The translations under genes were made by a program, and so were the position numbers. From NCBI RefSeq assembly GCF_000711985.1, contig NZ_KL544006.1, positions 62,001-126,000 of the forward strand: DNA of 64,000 nucleotides, read 5' to 3'. This document shows, piece after piece, positions 49,757 to 57,620 of the stretch (positions are counted from its first letter, which is position 1; every line of letters begins with the position of its first letter). Under the pieces are notes generated by a model. That model was not told the DNA's origin and did not search any database. It saw nothing but the letters and a program-made list of their open reading frames with translations. The stretch is from Rheinheimera texasensis DSM 17496. Its GTDB lineage: Bacteria; Pseudomonadota; Gammaproteobacteria; Enterobacterales; Alteromonadaceae.

Positions 49757-49933
49757 TTATGAATTACAACAGTCGGTTTTGGGCGCAGTGCCACGCCATA
49801 AGGCCACCATGGCGATGGTGGCAATGACTGGCAATAGTAGCAACGCATAAAAATCCGGCGCTCCGGTTAACACCGCAGCACCAATTGCCAGCGCCCATAA
49901 CAGCAATTGCGTCAGTATTAGTTTGATTCTCAC
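49757..49933 (-). CDS. Small two-helix membrane protein, 58 residues
   Basis: A short open frame from GTG 49933 to TAA 49757 encodes a 58-residue protein, MRIKLILTQLLLWALAIGAA at the start, with two hydrophobic helices separated by TGAPDFY and a polar tail ending KTDCCNS with two adjacent cysteines. A purine-rich Shine-Dalgarno sequence (GGGGGG) sits about six bases upstream. Family unknown; it resembles many small alteromonad envelope proteins. It lies in an otherwise empty 420-base gap upstream of the DUF1080 gene and divergent from a methyltransferase. Confidence 0.65.
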   Translation of the reverse strand: MRIKLILTQLLLWALAIGAAVLTGAPDFYALLLLPVIATIAMVALWRGTAPKTDCCNS

Positions 49934-50091
49934 AGCAGCCCCCTCACGTAGTTGTGGTCAAGAATGATGACAACCGCGACCGGCAGTTTTGCGACAAAAC
50001 CGGCCATGGCAGCGGTGCATGAGACAGGTCGCAGCAGGCAGCGATTTATGCTATTGTGCGCGCCGTTCTTCCTGCGCCAACCGGACCAACC

Positions 50092-50835
50092 ATGACTGCC
50101 ACTGCCCTCTACACCGATTTGTCCGGTTATTATGATTTGATGTGCGCGGACATCAATTATCAGGCGCAAAGCGCGACAGTGCACCGCATCGACCAGTTTT
50201 TTGGTAACGGTGGTAAACGCCATCTGGATTTAGCCTGCGGCACAGGCCCACATATCCGTTATTTATTGGATTTAGGTTATCAGAGCGCCGGCCTCGACCT
50301 CAATCAGCCGATGCTGAACCTGGCGCAGCAACGCTGCCCGGAAGCCAGTTTTTCCTGTCAGAATATGTGCGAATTTGAGGTTAATGCGCCGGTAGACCTC
50401 ATCACCTGTTTTTTATACTCACTGCATTACAGTCAAACCATCGCAGGCCTCAAAGCCTGTATTCGTCAGGCGCATCAGGCGCTGAATCCGGGCGGTGTGT
50501 TTTGTTTTAATGCGGTCGACAAAAGCCAAATCGACAACAACACCGCCGTGTCACATCAGGCCCGTCAGGCCAACAGCTTGTTTCAGTTCAGCTCCGGCTG
50601 GTTTTATTCAGGCCAGGGTGAGCAGCAACTCCTACGCCTGCGCATTGAAAAAACTGAACAGGACCGCACCGAGATTTGGCAGGACGCGCATCCGATGGTC
50701 GCTGTCACTTTTGCTGAATTGCACCAGCTACTGGCGCCCTATTTCGACGTCCAGATGCTGCAACACGACTACGACAAGCTCGTGGCTTGGGATGGCCATT
50801 CTGGTAATGCACTGTTTGTTTGTGTCAAAGCCTGA
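50092..50835 (+). CDS. Class I SAM-dependent methyltransferase
   Basis: A 247-residue methyltransferase with the SAM motif HLDLACGTGPHIRYLLDLGY (about 42-61), the acidic AGLDLNQPMLNLAQ, and LITCFLYSLHYS followed by QALNPGGVFCFNAVD. Similar to small-molecule methyltransferases of the Methyltransf_25 type; substrate unknown. ATG 50092 is chosen because it precedes YTDLSGYYDLM, the conserved start of this group; an upstream GTG 50056 is less likely. Confidence 0.87.
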   Translation: MTATALYTDLSGYYDLMCADINYQAQSATVHRIDQFFGNGGKRHLDLACGTGPHIRYLLDLGYQSAGLDLNQPMLNLAQQRCPEASFSCQNMCEFEVNAPVDLITCFLYSLHYSQTIAGLKACIRQAHQALNPGGVFCFNAVDKSQIDNNTAVSHQARQANSLFQFSSGWFYSGQGEQQLLRLRIEKTEQDRTEIWQDAHPMVAVTFAELHQLLAPYFDVQMLQHDYDKLVAWDGHSGNALFVCVKA

Positions 50836-50964
50836 CCATTTATCTTTCGGCTTAGCAGCTTAAACGAAAAAGACAGGCGTGAAACCCGACGGCGTGGCAA
50901 CATAACGACTCCACTTCCCGACGTTCGCCAGCTGAAGGCCTGCACGTCACCTTGAGAGTTGCTT

Positions 50965-52614
50965 ATGACAAAATTGCATCGCAGTTCCCTGTTTCTTCCG
51001 CTTTGCGCTGTACTGCTGAGTAGCAGCGCATTGGCCGCTGACAATCCACCGCTGCCACAAACCGAATTTAACCCGTCCTTTGGCCGCTACTTCGCCGAAG
51101 TTGCCTCCGACGAGCTTCAGGGCCGCGCCCCCGCGACCATCGGCGAAGAACGCACCGTGAGTTATATCGAACAGCAGTTTCAGCGGCTTGGCTTAACACC
51201 ATTTGCCAAAGACAGCTACCGCCAGGCCGTGCCTGTGGTGCAAATCGACCCGGTGGCGGTGTCAGCGCTGAGTCTCAGCGGAGACAAACTGCCCAAAAGT
51301 CTGGCGTATAAAACCGACATGATGGCGTGGTCGACGCGGATGCAGCCGCAGGTTGACGTCAAAAACAGCGAACTGGTGTTTGTTGGTTACGGCATAGTCG
51401 CGCCGGAATATGGCTGGAACGACTATAAAAACGTCGATGTCAAAGGCAAAACTGTGGTGATGTTTGTCAATGACCCGGGTTTTGCCTCCGGCGATAGCAA
51501 ACTTTTCACCGGCAAAGCCATGACTTACTACGGCCGCTGGACTTATAAATTCGAAGAGGCCGCACGTCAGGGTGCAGCTATGGCGCTGATTGTGCACGAA
51601 ACCGACGCCGCCGCTTATGGCTGGAATGTGGTGTCCGGCACCAGCCCAATTCGCTTTGAATTGGCGGATAAAAATAAAAATCAACATAAAGCCGCCGTCG
51701 AAGGCTGGCTAACCCGCGATAGTGCCGAACAGCTGTTCGCGGCCTCAGGCCAGAGCATCCAGAGCCTGCGGCAAAAAGCGCTGGCGAAAAATTTTCAGGC
51801 GTTCCCGCTTGGTGGCACCGCCTCTATCAGCATCAAAAACCAGCTGCGCGAAATCGATTCCAGCAACGTCATTGGTTATATTCCGGGCACAAAAAAACCG
51901 GATGAAGCCGTGCTGTACATGGCGCACTGGGACCACTTTGGCCTTGATTTCAGCCGTAAAGAGGACAAAATCTTTAATGGTGCGCAGGACAATGCCGGTG
52001 GCATTGCCGGCTTAATCGCGCTGGCCGAACATTATAAACAGCAACCGCCACCAGAACGTTCTGTGGTGTTTATTGCGGTGACCGCTGAAGAGCGCGGTAT
52101 GTTAGGTTCACGCTGGTATGCGGCTCACCCACTGTTTCCACTGAGTAAAACAGTCGCCGGCATCAATATGGACGTAATGAACGTGTATGGTCCGATGCGG
52201 GATGTGCAGGTGTTTGGTTATGGTTCATCCGAACTCGAACCCATGCTCGACAAATACGCCAAGGCGCAAAGCCGCTATATTGCGCCGGAGCCGACACCGG
52301 AAGATGGTTTTTATTACCGCTCAGACCATTTCCAGCTGGCGCGTCATGGCGTACCGATGTTGTATGCCCGCGGTGGTGTCGACAGCGTCCAGCATGGCAA
52401 AGACTGGGGGCTGGCACAGCGGCGTGATTACACGGCGAATTACTATCACAAGGTCAACGACGAATTCAATCCGGCCTGGGATTTACGCGGTTCACAGCAG
52501 GATTTATGGTTGTTCTATTCCGTAGGCAATGAACTGGCTAACTCCGTACTCTGGCCAAACTGGTACGAGGGTAAAGAGTTTAAAGCGGCGCGGGATTTGT
52601 CGCGCAAGCAATAA
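50965..52614 (+). CDS. Secreted M28 family zinc peptidase
   Basis: A 549-residue periplasmic or secreted aminopeptidase. Signal peptide MTKLHRSSLFLPLCAVLLSSSALA, then an N-terminal lid region with a protease-associated insert (about 130-280), then the M28 catalytic core. Zinc ligands and catalytic residues are visible in MAHWDHFGLD, GAQDNAGGIAG, VTAEERGMLGS, GINMDVMN and YYRSDHFQLARHGVPML. The product likely trims N-terminal residues from exported peptides. The tail includes HKVNDEFNPAWDLRG, common in this subgroup. ATG 50965 has GAGAG upstream. Confidence 0.93.
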   Translation: MTKLHRSSLFLPLCAVLLSSSALAADNPPLPQTEFNPSFGRYFAEVASDELQGRAPATIGEERTVSYIEQQFQRLGLTPFAKDSYRQAVPVVQIDPVAVSALSLSGDKLPKSLAYKTDMMAWSTRMQPQVDVKNSELVFVGYGIVAPEYGWNDYKNVDVKGKTVVMFVNDPGFASGDSKLFTGKAMTYYGRWTYKFEEAARQGAAMALIVHETDAAAYGWNVVSGTSPIRFELADKNKNQHKAAVEGWLTRDSAEQLFAASGQSIQSLRQKALAKNFQAFPLGGTASISIKNQLREIDSSNVIGYIPGTKKPDEAVLYMAHWDHFGLDFSRKEDKIFNGAQDNAGGIAGLIALAEHYKQQPPPERSVVFIAVTAEERGMLGSRWYAAHPLFPLSKTVAGINMDVMNVYGPMRDVQVFGYGSSELEPMLDKYAKAQSRYIAPEPTPEDGFYYRSDHFQLARHGVPMLYARGGVDSVQHGKDWGLAQRRDYTANYYHKVNDEFNPAWDLRGSQQDLWLFYSVGNELANSVLWPNWYEGKEFKAARDLSRKQ

Positions 52615-52651
52615 CAATACAAGATGGCCCGGCCTATGCTGCCAGGCTCCA

Positions 52652-52945
52652 TCAAACCGCAGCCGCCAGCAACTGCTGGCGCTCGGCGGTGTAAGCCCAC
52701 CAAACCTGCGGCGCATCGCCGGCCAAAAAGCGTTCAACTGACAACAGCACATCTAACACGCAGGGATCATGTTGCTGACCGGTGATTTCACACAGTCGCT
52801 GATATAAATGTAATGCGGAAACCCCAGCCAGCTGCAGCGGGTGTTGATAACCCAGCAGCTGATAGTCTTTGGCGCCGGCCGGACCGATATTGGGCAGGTC
52901 GGTAAATTTCTTCAGATGGTTGCGGTTTACTTTATCCGGATGCAT
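52652..52945 (-). CDS. Helix-hairpin-helix (Cdd1/pathogenicity locus type) protein
   Basis: A 97-residue protein with a helix-hairpin-helix, LPNIGPAGAKDYQLLGYQHP (residues 17-36), followed by YQRLCEITGQQHDPCVLDVLLSVERF and WWAYTAERQ, a pattern matching the Cdd1 family (PF11731). Non-sequence-specific DNA binding or nuclease-associated roles are suggested for such modules but not shown. It stands alone and converges with the M28 peptidase gene. Confidence 0.87.
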   Translation of the reverse strand: MHPDKVNRNHLKKFTDLPNIGPAGAKDYQLLGYQHPLQLAGVSALHLYQRLCEITGQQHDPCVLDVLLSVERFLAGDAPQVWWAYTAERQQLLAAAV

Positions 52946-53230
52946 GCGGTACTCCCTGATTTAGCTGACGATGTGGTGAACCCACTATAAAAGCCAGCTT
53001 GTGCTGGCACAATCAGTGCTTTTCTCTTAACTGTTACCAATTCCCGTACTACTTTTTGTCATCGCTTGTTGTCGCAGCTGCGTGTGAGTTAATCGGATCC
53101 GCTTGCGACGCGCGTTCCCTGTTGCCACACTGCACTGAGCCGGTTAAAAACCACCCTGGCAAAACGATAAAAAACAAACAAAAACAATGAGGATTAGCAA
53201 AGCCTGATCCACAACATCCCGGGAACAACT

Positions 53231-54838
53231 ATGCAATTTCAACCCAAGACCCGATTGATGCTGCCTGCCGCGCTGCTGGCATTGAGTGTCGCCGCCAGCA
53301 TGCCGCACACAGCACTGGCTGCCGCGACTGAACGCACGCCATCAGCCCCCGCAGCCGATCAGGGCGAAGGCCCTTACAGCCGGCTGATTTTACGTGGTGG
53401 CACTTTTATCAGTGGTGAAGGTGCACCGCCGGTTGGTCCGGTAGATATCGTCATCGAAAATGACCGCATCAGTGAAATTACCGCTGTCGGCAATCCCGGA
53501 GTGCCAGTACTGCCGGAAGGCCGGCCTAAAGCCAAAGCCGGTGACAAAGAAATGGACGTCAGCGGCATGTATATCCTGCCGGGGTTTATCGATATGCATG
53601 GCCATATCGGCGGCTCTGCCAACGGCACGCCGGCCGAGTACGTGTTTAAACTCTGGCTGGCGCACGGCATCACCACAGTGCGCGAACCGGGCAGTTTTAA
53701 TGGCCTCGACTGGACATTAAAACATGCCAAAGCCTCCAACGCGCACAAAATCGTCGCACCGCGCATCGTGCCTTATGTCGGTTTTGGTCAGGGTTTAAGC
53801 AAACCGGTGTTCAGCCCGCAACAAGCACGGGAATGGGTGCAAAACATTAAAAAAGCCGGAGCTGCCGGCATTAAGTTTTTTGGTGCACCGCCAGCCATTA
53901 TGGCGGCAGCACTTGATGAAGCGAAAAAACAACAGCTCGGCACTATGATGCACCATGCCCAGCTGAATGTGATGCGGATGAATGCGCTGGACAGTGCCCG
54001 GCTTGGCCTCACTTCAATGGAACATTGGTACGGTTTACCTGAGGCCTTATTCACTAATCAAGTGGTACAGAACTACAAAGCCGATTACAACTACCAGAAC
54101 GAACAGGATCGCTTCGGCGAAGCCGGCAAATTATGGCAACAGGCTGCAGCACCTGGCTCGGAAAAGTGGAACGCTGTAAGGGATGAACTAATTAGCCTCA
54201 ATTTCACCATCAATCCGACGCTGACCATTTATGAAGCCACCCGCAATGCCGAAGCACAGCGCAATGCTCCCTGGCACGCCGATTACACCATGCCGGTCCT
54301 GACCGAATTTTTCAAACCCAACCGCTACGCGCATGGCTCTTTCTGGTTTAACTGGACCACAGAGCAGGAAATTGCCTGGCGCGAAAACTACCGGATTTGG
54401 ATGCAATTTTTAAACGACTATAAAAATCACGGTGGCCGCGTCACTGCTGGATCTGACGCCGGTTATATCTACAAAATTTATGGTTTTGCTTACATTCAGG
54501 AACTGGAATTACTGCGTGAAGCCGGTTTTAACCCGCTGGAAGTGATCCAGGCCGCCACACTCAATGGCGCCATAGCATTAGGTCTTGATAAAGACATCGG
54601 CAGTCTGGTGCCGGGCAAAAAAGCCGACATGGTCATCGTTGCGGAAAACCCGCTGGCGAACTTTAAAGTGTTATACGGCAACGGCCATTATCAATTAAAC
54701 GATCAGAATCAGCCGGAACGAACCAAAGGCGTGCGTTATACCATCAAAGATGGTGTGGTCTACGATGCGCAGCAATTGCTCAGCGATGTCCGAACCATGG
54801 TCAGTAACGCCAAATCTGCTACGGCGGTCCCCCGCTAG
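53231..54838 (+). CDS. Secreted metal-dependent amidohydrolase
   Basis: A 535-residue periplasmic amidohydrolase of the urease/dihydroorotase superfamily. Signal peptide up to HTALA|AATE, a beta-sandwich N-terminus (LILRGGTFISGEG), metal site HxH in GFIDMHGHIGG (about 121), a lysine in AGIKFFGAP, histidines in MMHHAQL and SMEHWYG, the aspartate in TAGSDAGYIYKI, and the closing sandwich GSLVPGKKADMVIV. Related enzymes act on peptides, imides or organophosphates; the substrate here is unknown. Flanking gaps of about 285 bases on both sides suggest a monocistronic unit. Confidence 0.9.
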   Translation: MQFQPKTRLMLPAALLALSVAASMPHTALAAATERTPSAPAADQGEGPYSRLILRGGTFISGEGAPPVGPVDIVIENDRISEITAVGNPGVPVLPEGRPKAKAGDKEMDVSGMYILPGFIDMHGHIGGSANGTPAEYVFKLWLAHGITTVREPGSFNGLDWTLKHAKASNAHKIVAPRIVPYVGFGQGLSKPVFSPQQAREWVQNIKKAGAAGIKFFGAPPAIMAAALDEAKKQQLGTMMHHAQLNVMRMNALDSARLGLTSMEHWYGLPEALFTNQVVQNYKADYNYQNEQDRFGEAGKLWQQAAAPGSEKWNAVRDELISLNFTINPTLTIYEATRNAEAQRNAPWHADYTMPVLTEFFKPNRYAHGSFWFNWTTEQEIAWRENYRIWMQFLNDYKNHGGRVTAGSDAGYIYKIYGFAYIQELELLREAGFNPLEVIQAATLNGAIALGLDKDIGSLVPGKKADMVIVAENPLANFKVLYGNGHYQLNDQNQPERTKGVRYTIKDGVVYDAQQLLSDVRTMVSNAKSATAVPR

Positions 54839-55120
54839 GCTGTGACGCCATGCGCGGCATCATGCTGCGCATGGTCGGCGATGGACTCAAGAAGCGTTCG
54901 CTAACAGTAAAGTTTTGCTAATTCCGCTGCAATCTGTATCGTTTCAGAAACAATTGCATACAAGAAAAAACTCCGTAACACACTGATTAATTAAAGAATT
55001 AAACCTATCTATGTGATTTCACCCACCCAGGCTGGGTAAAGTATTGTACAGATTGAAACCTCCATCCGTTTTTGCGCTCAGAATTAACAGATTGTCCATT
55101 GAAGCAGACGCAGGAACCGC
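54839..55120. other. Intergenic region before the dioxygenase gene
   Basis: About 280 AT-rich bases without a gene. It contains the short palindrome ACCCAG-G-CTGGGT (55025-55037) about 85 bases upstream of the dioxygenase ATG, a possible operator, but no clear promoter pair. Confidence 0.3.
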
Positions 55121-56050
55121 ATGATGACCAAACCAAACTCCCCCTTAACTCCATCACAAATCACAGAGTCACCAGCAGCACCAGCCCAAAGCCGCCGCAA
55201 TTTTATTAAACACATGGGCTTTGCGCTGGCTGCAGCGCCGCTGGTGGGCATTGTCGCCTGTGGCGGTGGTAGCACTGAAACTTCGACCAGCTCCACAGAT
55301 ACCAGCACAGGTAGCACCGGCGGAAGCACCGGCGGAAGTACTGGTGGCAGTACTGGCAGTTCGGGGTCCTGGGCCACCGGCGGCACTGCCGCGCTGACCG
55401 CGAATTTCCCGGCCGATAGTTTGTTCGATTTGGGCACCAGCTGTAGCCTGGCTTTGACCAAAGCGCTGACCGAAGGGCCTTGTTACTTCACGGTGACCAA
55501 TCGCGATGATATCTCCGAAAGTCAGGTCGGCTTGCCGATGCAGTTGTGTCTGCGGGTGGTCGACAGCAGCTGTAAACCATTGTCTGGCCTTGAAGTGGAA
55601 GTCTGGCACTGTGATGTCGCCGGTCTCTATTCCGGGGATACCAGTGGCAGCAGTGACAGTTCCGGGTTTAACTCGTCTTTCTGTACCAGTAACAACGCCA
55701 ACGCACTGAAAGCAAAATGGTATCGTGGCACGCAAGTCACTGACAGCAACGGCCGGGTCAACTTTAAAACCTGTTTCCCGGGTTGGTATTCGGGACGCAC
55801 TATTCATATCCATTTTCGCGTGCGCAATAACAACAATGACCAGGTCGTGTCGCAGTTTTGTTTTACCGATGCCCTGACGCAGGAAATTTGCACCACGCAC
55901 GCAAATTACAGCAGTCGCGGTGTGCAGGACACCACGCTGGCCGCCGGCCGGGATACGGTATTTGGCAGCAACGCCACTGATTTTATCTTCAGCACGCAAC
56001 AAAACAGCGACGGCTCGTTGTTAGCGTGGAAAACTATCCGGCTCAGTTAA
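55121..56050 (+). CDS. Intradiol ring-cleavage dioxygenase-like lipoprotein with Gly/Ser/Thr linker
   Basis: A 309-residue exported protein. A twin-arginine-like SRRNFIKHMGF (about residues 24-34) precedes a hydrophobic stretch ending in the lipobox IVACGGG, so it is probably a Tat-exported lipoprotein. Next comes a low-complexity linker (about 47-88) with repeated GGST units, then the intradiol dioxygenase beta sandwich: EGPCYFT, VEVWHCDVAGLYSG, GWYSGRTIHIHFRV. The two tyrosines and two histidines of the non-haem Fe(III) site (AGLYSG, GWYSG, HIHF) are present. Exported members are common but their substrates are unclear; protocatechuate is not implied. Confidence 0.87.
   Translation: MMTKPNSPLTPSQITESPAAPAQSRRNFIKHMGFALAAAPLVGIVACGGGSTETSTSSTDTSTGSTGGSTGGSTGGSTGSSGSWATGGTAALTANFPADSLFDLGTSCSLALTKALTEGPCYFTVTNRDDISESQVGLPMQLCLRVVDSSCKPLSGLEVEVWHCDVAGLYSGDTSGSSDSSGFNSSFCTSNNANALKAKWYRGTQVTDSNGRVNFKTCFPGWYSGRTIHIHFRVRNNNNDQVVSQFCFTDALTQEICTTHANYSSRGVQDTTLAAGRDTVFGSNATDFIFSTQQNSDGSLLAWKTIRLS
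55311..55364 (+). repeat. Twelve-base tandem repeat coding for a GGST linker
   Basis: Imperfect tandem copies of GGCGGAAGCACC / GGCGGAAGTACT / GGTGGCAGTACT encode repeated Gly-Gly-Ser-Thr in the dioxygenase linker. Synonymous differences between units show that the array is not very recent. It could vary in unit number between strains. Confidence 0.7.
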
Positions 56051-56197
56051 CACTGTCGTTTTGGACGCACGGCGACGCTGCGCTTGCCGTGCCTACTACT
56101 TCATCACGCCGCACATTTTCGCTACTTTCACTACATTTGCGCGCCGGCCGTTCAACCGCTATGCTGCGGCGGTTTTTCGGTTTGTCAGGAATTCGGC

Positions 56198-57085
56198 ATG
56201 CGTTTACTCTGGCTGGTGACAGCTATCTGGGCCTTTAGTTTTTCCTTGATCGGTGAGTTTCTCGCTGCAACGGTCGACCCTTATTTAGCGGTCAGCAGCC
56301 GGATGTTGCTGGCGCTGTTGTTATTCAGCCCGTTTTTACTGAAATACCGCACGGCACCAAAACTGGCGCTGCAACTTGCCGGCATTGGTGCAGTGCAGCT
56401 TGGCCTGATGTATTTGCTGCTATATCACAGTTTTTTGTATTTAAGCGTGGCGGAGGTGTTGTTATTCACCATTCTGACGCCGGTGTATATCTCAATACTG
56501 GACTATTACTGGCGCTTCAAAAAGTTGCATTGGCGCTGGCTGGGTCCGGCGCTCTTGGCCGTCGCTGGCGCACTGGTGATGCGCTACCAGCAACTAAGCA
56601 GTGATTTCCGGCTTGGGCTGTTGCTCATACAAGGCGCGAATCTGTGTTTTGCCTTTGGTCAGGTCGCCTACCGCCGACTGGCTGTAGGCAATGTTGGTTC
56701 ACAAAAACAACACTTCGGTTGGTTTTTTGTCGGGGCTACTATCGTCAGCCTGTTCGCCACAGCCCTATTCGCCAACTGGCAGCGCCAACCCGATACCCCG
56801 CTTGAATATGGCATTTTGCTGTGGCTGGGTCTCGTCGCTTCAGGCCTTGGTTATTGGCTGTGGAACGCCGGCGCGCGGCAGGTCAGTGCCAACCAGCTGG
56901 CCGTGATGAACAATGTGCTGATCCCGGCCGGCCTGCTGGTGAATTTTGTGTTCTGGCAACATGCAGTGAATTGGTGGACCTTTTCGACCGGTTCCGGCTT
57001 GATCATGCTGTCGCTGTGGCTCGCGGCCAGCACAAATCAAGACAATCATGCGAACAAAACTGCCGCCACTAACACTGCTGACTGA
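56198..57085 (+). CDS. EamA/DMT family transporter
   Basis: A 295-residue inner-membrane protein with ten predicted helices in two EamA halves (about 1-135 and 145-285). Typical elements are LLWLVTAIWAFSFSLIGEFLA at the N-terminus (split), LFTILTPVYISILDY and the second-half GLVASGLGYWLWNAGARQVSANQLAVMNN. Family members export amino acids or metabolites, but the substrate cannot be inferred. ATG 56198 has CAGGA eight bases upstream; the open frame extends upstream to 56084 without hydrophobic or family content. Confidence 0.87.
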   Translation: MRLLWLVTAIWAFSFSLIGEFLAATVDPYLAVSSRMLLALLLFSPFLLKYRTAPKLALQLAGIGAVQLGLMYLLLYHSFLYLSVAEVLLFTILTPVYISILDYYWRFKKLHWRWLGPALLAVAGALVMRYQQLSSDFRLGLLLIQGANLCFAFGQVAYRRLAVGNVGSQKQHFGWFFVGATIVSLFATALFANWQRQPDTPLEYGILLWLGLVASGLGYWLWNAGARQVSANQLAVMNNVLIPAGLLVNFVFWQHAVNWWTFSTGSGLIMLSLWLAASTNQDNHANKTAATNTAD

Positions 57086-57156
57086 TACGCAGTTGCATCT
57101 GCCGGAGGCTCTTCTATGCTCATCATCTGAATCTCATTTTGCCTAGGAAATCTCAG

Positions 57157-57597
57157 ATGAAAAAAAGCCTGCTCAGCATTTTATGCTGCTGTTCCTTTGC
57201 CATTGCTGCGACCGAACTGACCGGTGTGCGTTGGACCTATTTGTCTGAACTCGACATGATGGGGATGAAACTGGCAATGAAGCCAGTGACTCAATGTGAG
57301 ACCGCTCAGGTGAGTCCAACACCGCCGATGGATGGTGACTGTCGTTACGAGCAGATAACGACTTCAGGAAATACCACGAAGTTTGAATTTGTCTGTGTCG
57401 GCGAGGATGCCGCAAAGGGAACTGGCCAGTTTACGACCACAGAAAACAGTCGTACCGGCAGCTACAGTCTGGAAACAGCAGACGGAAGCGGTACTGTCAC
57501 GATCCAAGCGACCAAAGGTCCGTCTTGTGACCCGGCCGAAGGCACCACCATCGACGGACAATCCGTTGAAGCCATGAAAAAGCGCGGTCAACAGTAA
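57157..57597 (+). CDS. Secreted DUF3617 family protein
   Basis: A 146-residue periplasmic protein with signal peptide MKKSLLSILCCCSFAIA. The mature part fits DUF3617: a tryptophan-led first strand (GVRWTYLSELDMMGMKLAMK), TQCETAQ, DCRYEQITTSGNTTKFEFVC and GTGQFTTTENSRTGSYSL, with four conserved cysteines likely paired. Function unknown. ATG 57157 follows AGGAAATCTCAG. The next gene starts only 23 bases downstream with its own good ribosome site, so both form one operon. Confidence 0.82.
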   Translation: MKKSLLSILCCCSFAIAATELTGVRWTYLSELDMMGMKLAMKPVTQCETAQVSPTPPMDGDCRYEQITTSGNTTKFEFVCVGEDAAKGTGQFTTTENSRTGSYSLETADGSGTVTIQATKGPSCDPAEGTTIDGQSVEAMKKRGQQ

Positions 57598-57620
57598 TCA
57601 GCAACGTGCATGGAGGCGAA

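Noticed and set aside
55025-55037. Palindrome ACCCAG-G-CTGGGT before the dioxygenase gene
   Set aside because: Too short and not matching a known operator; listed only as part of the intergenic description.
55169-56002. Long antisense open frame (277 codons) opposite the dioxygenase gene
   Set aside because: It is produced by the codon bias and repeats of the real gene; low-complexity Ala/Thr/Gly sequence and no start signal.
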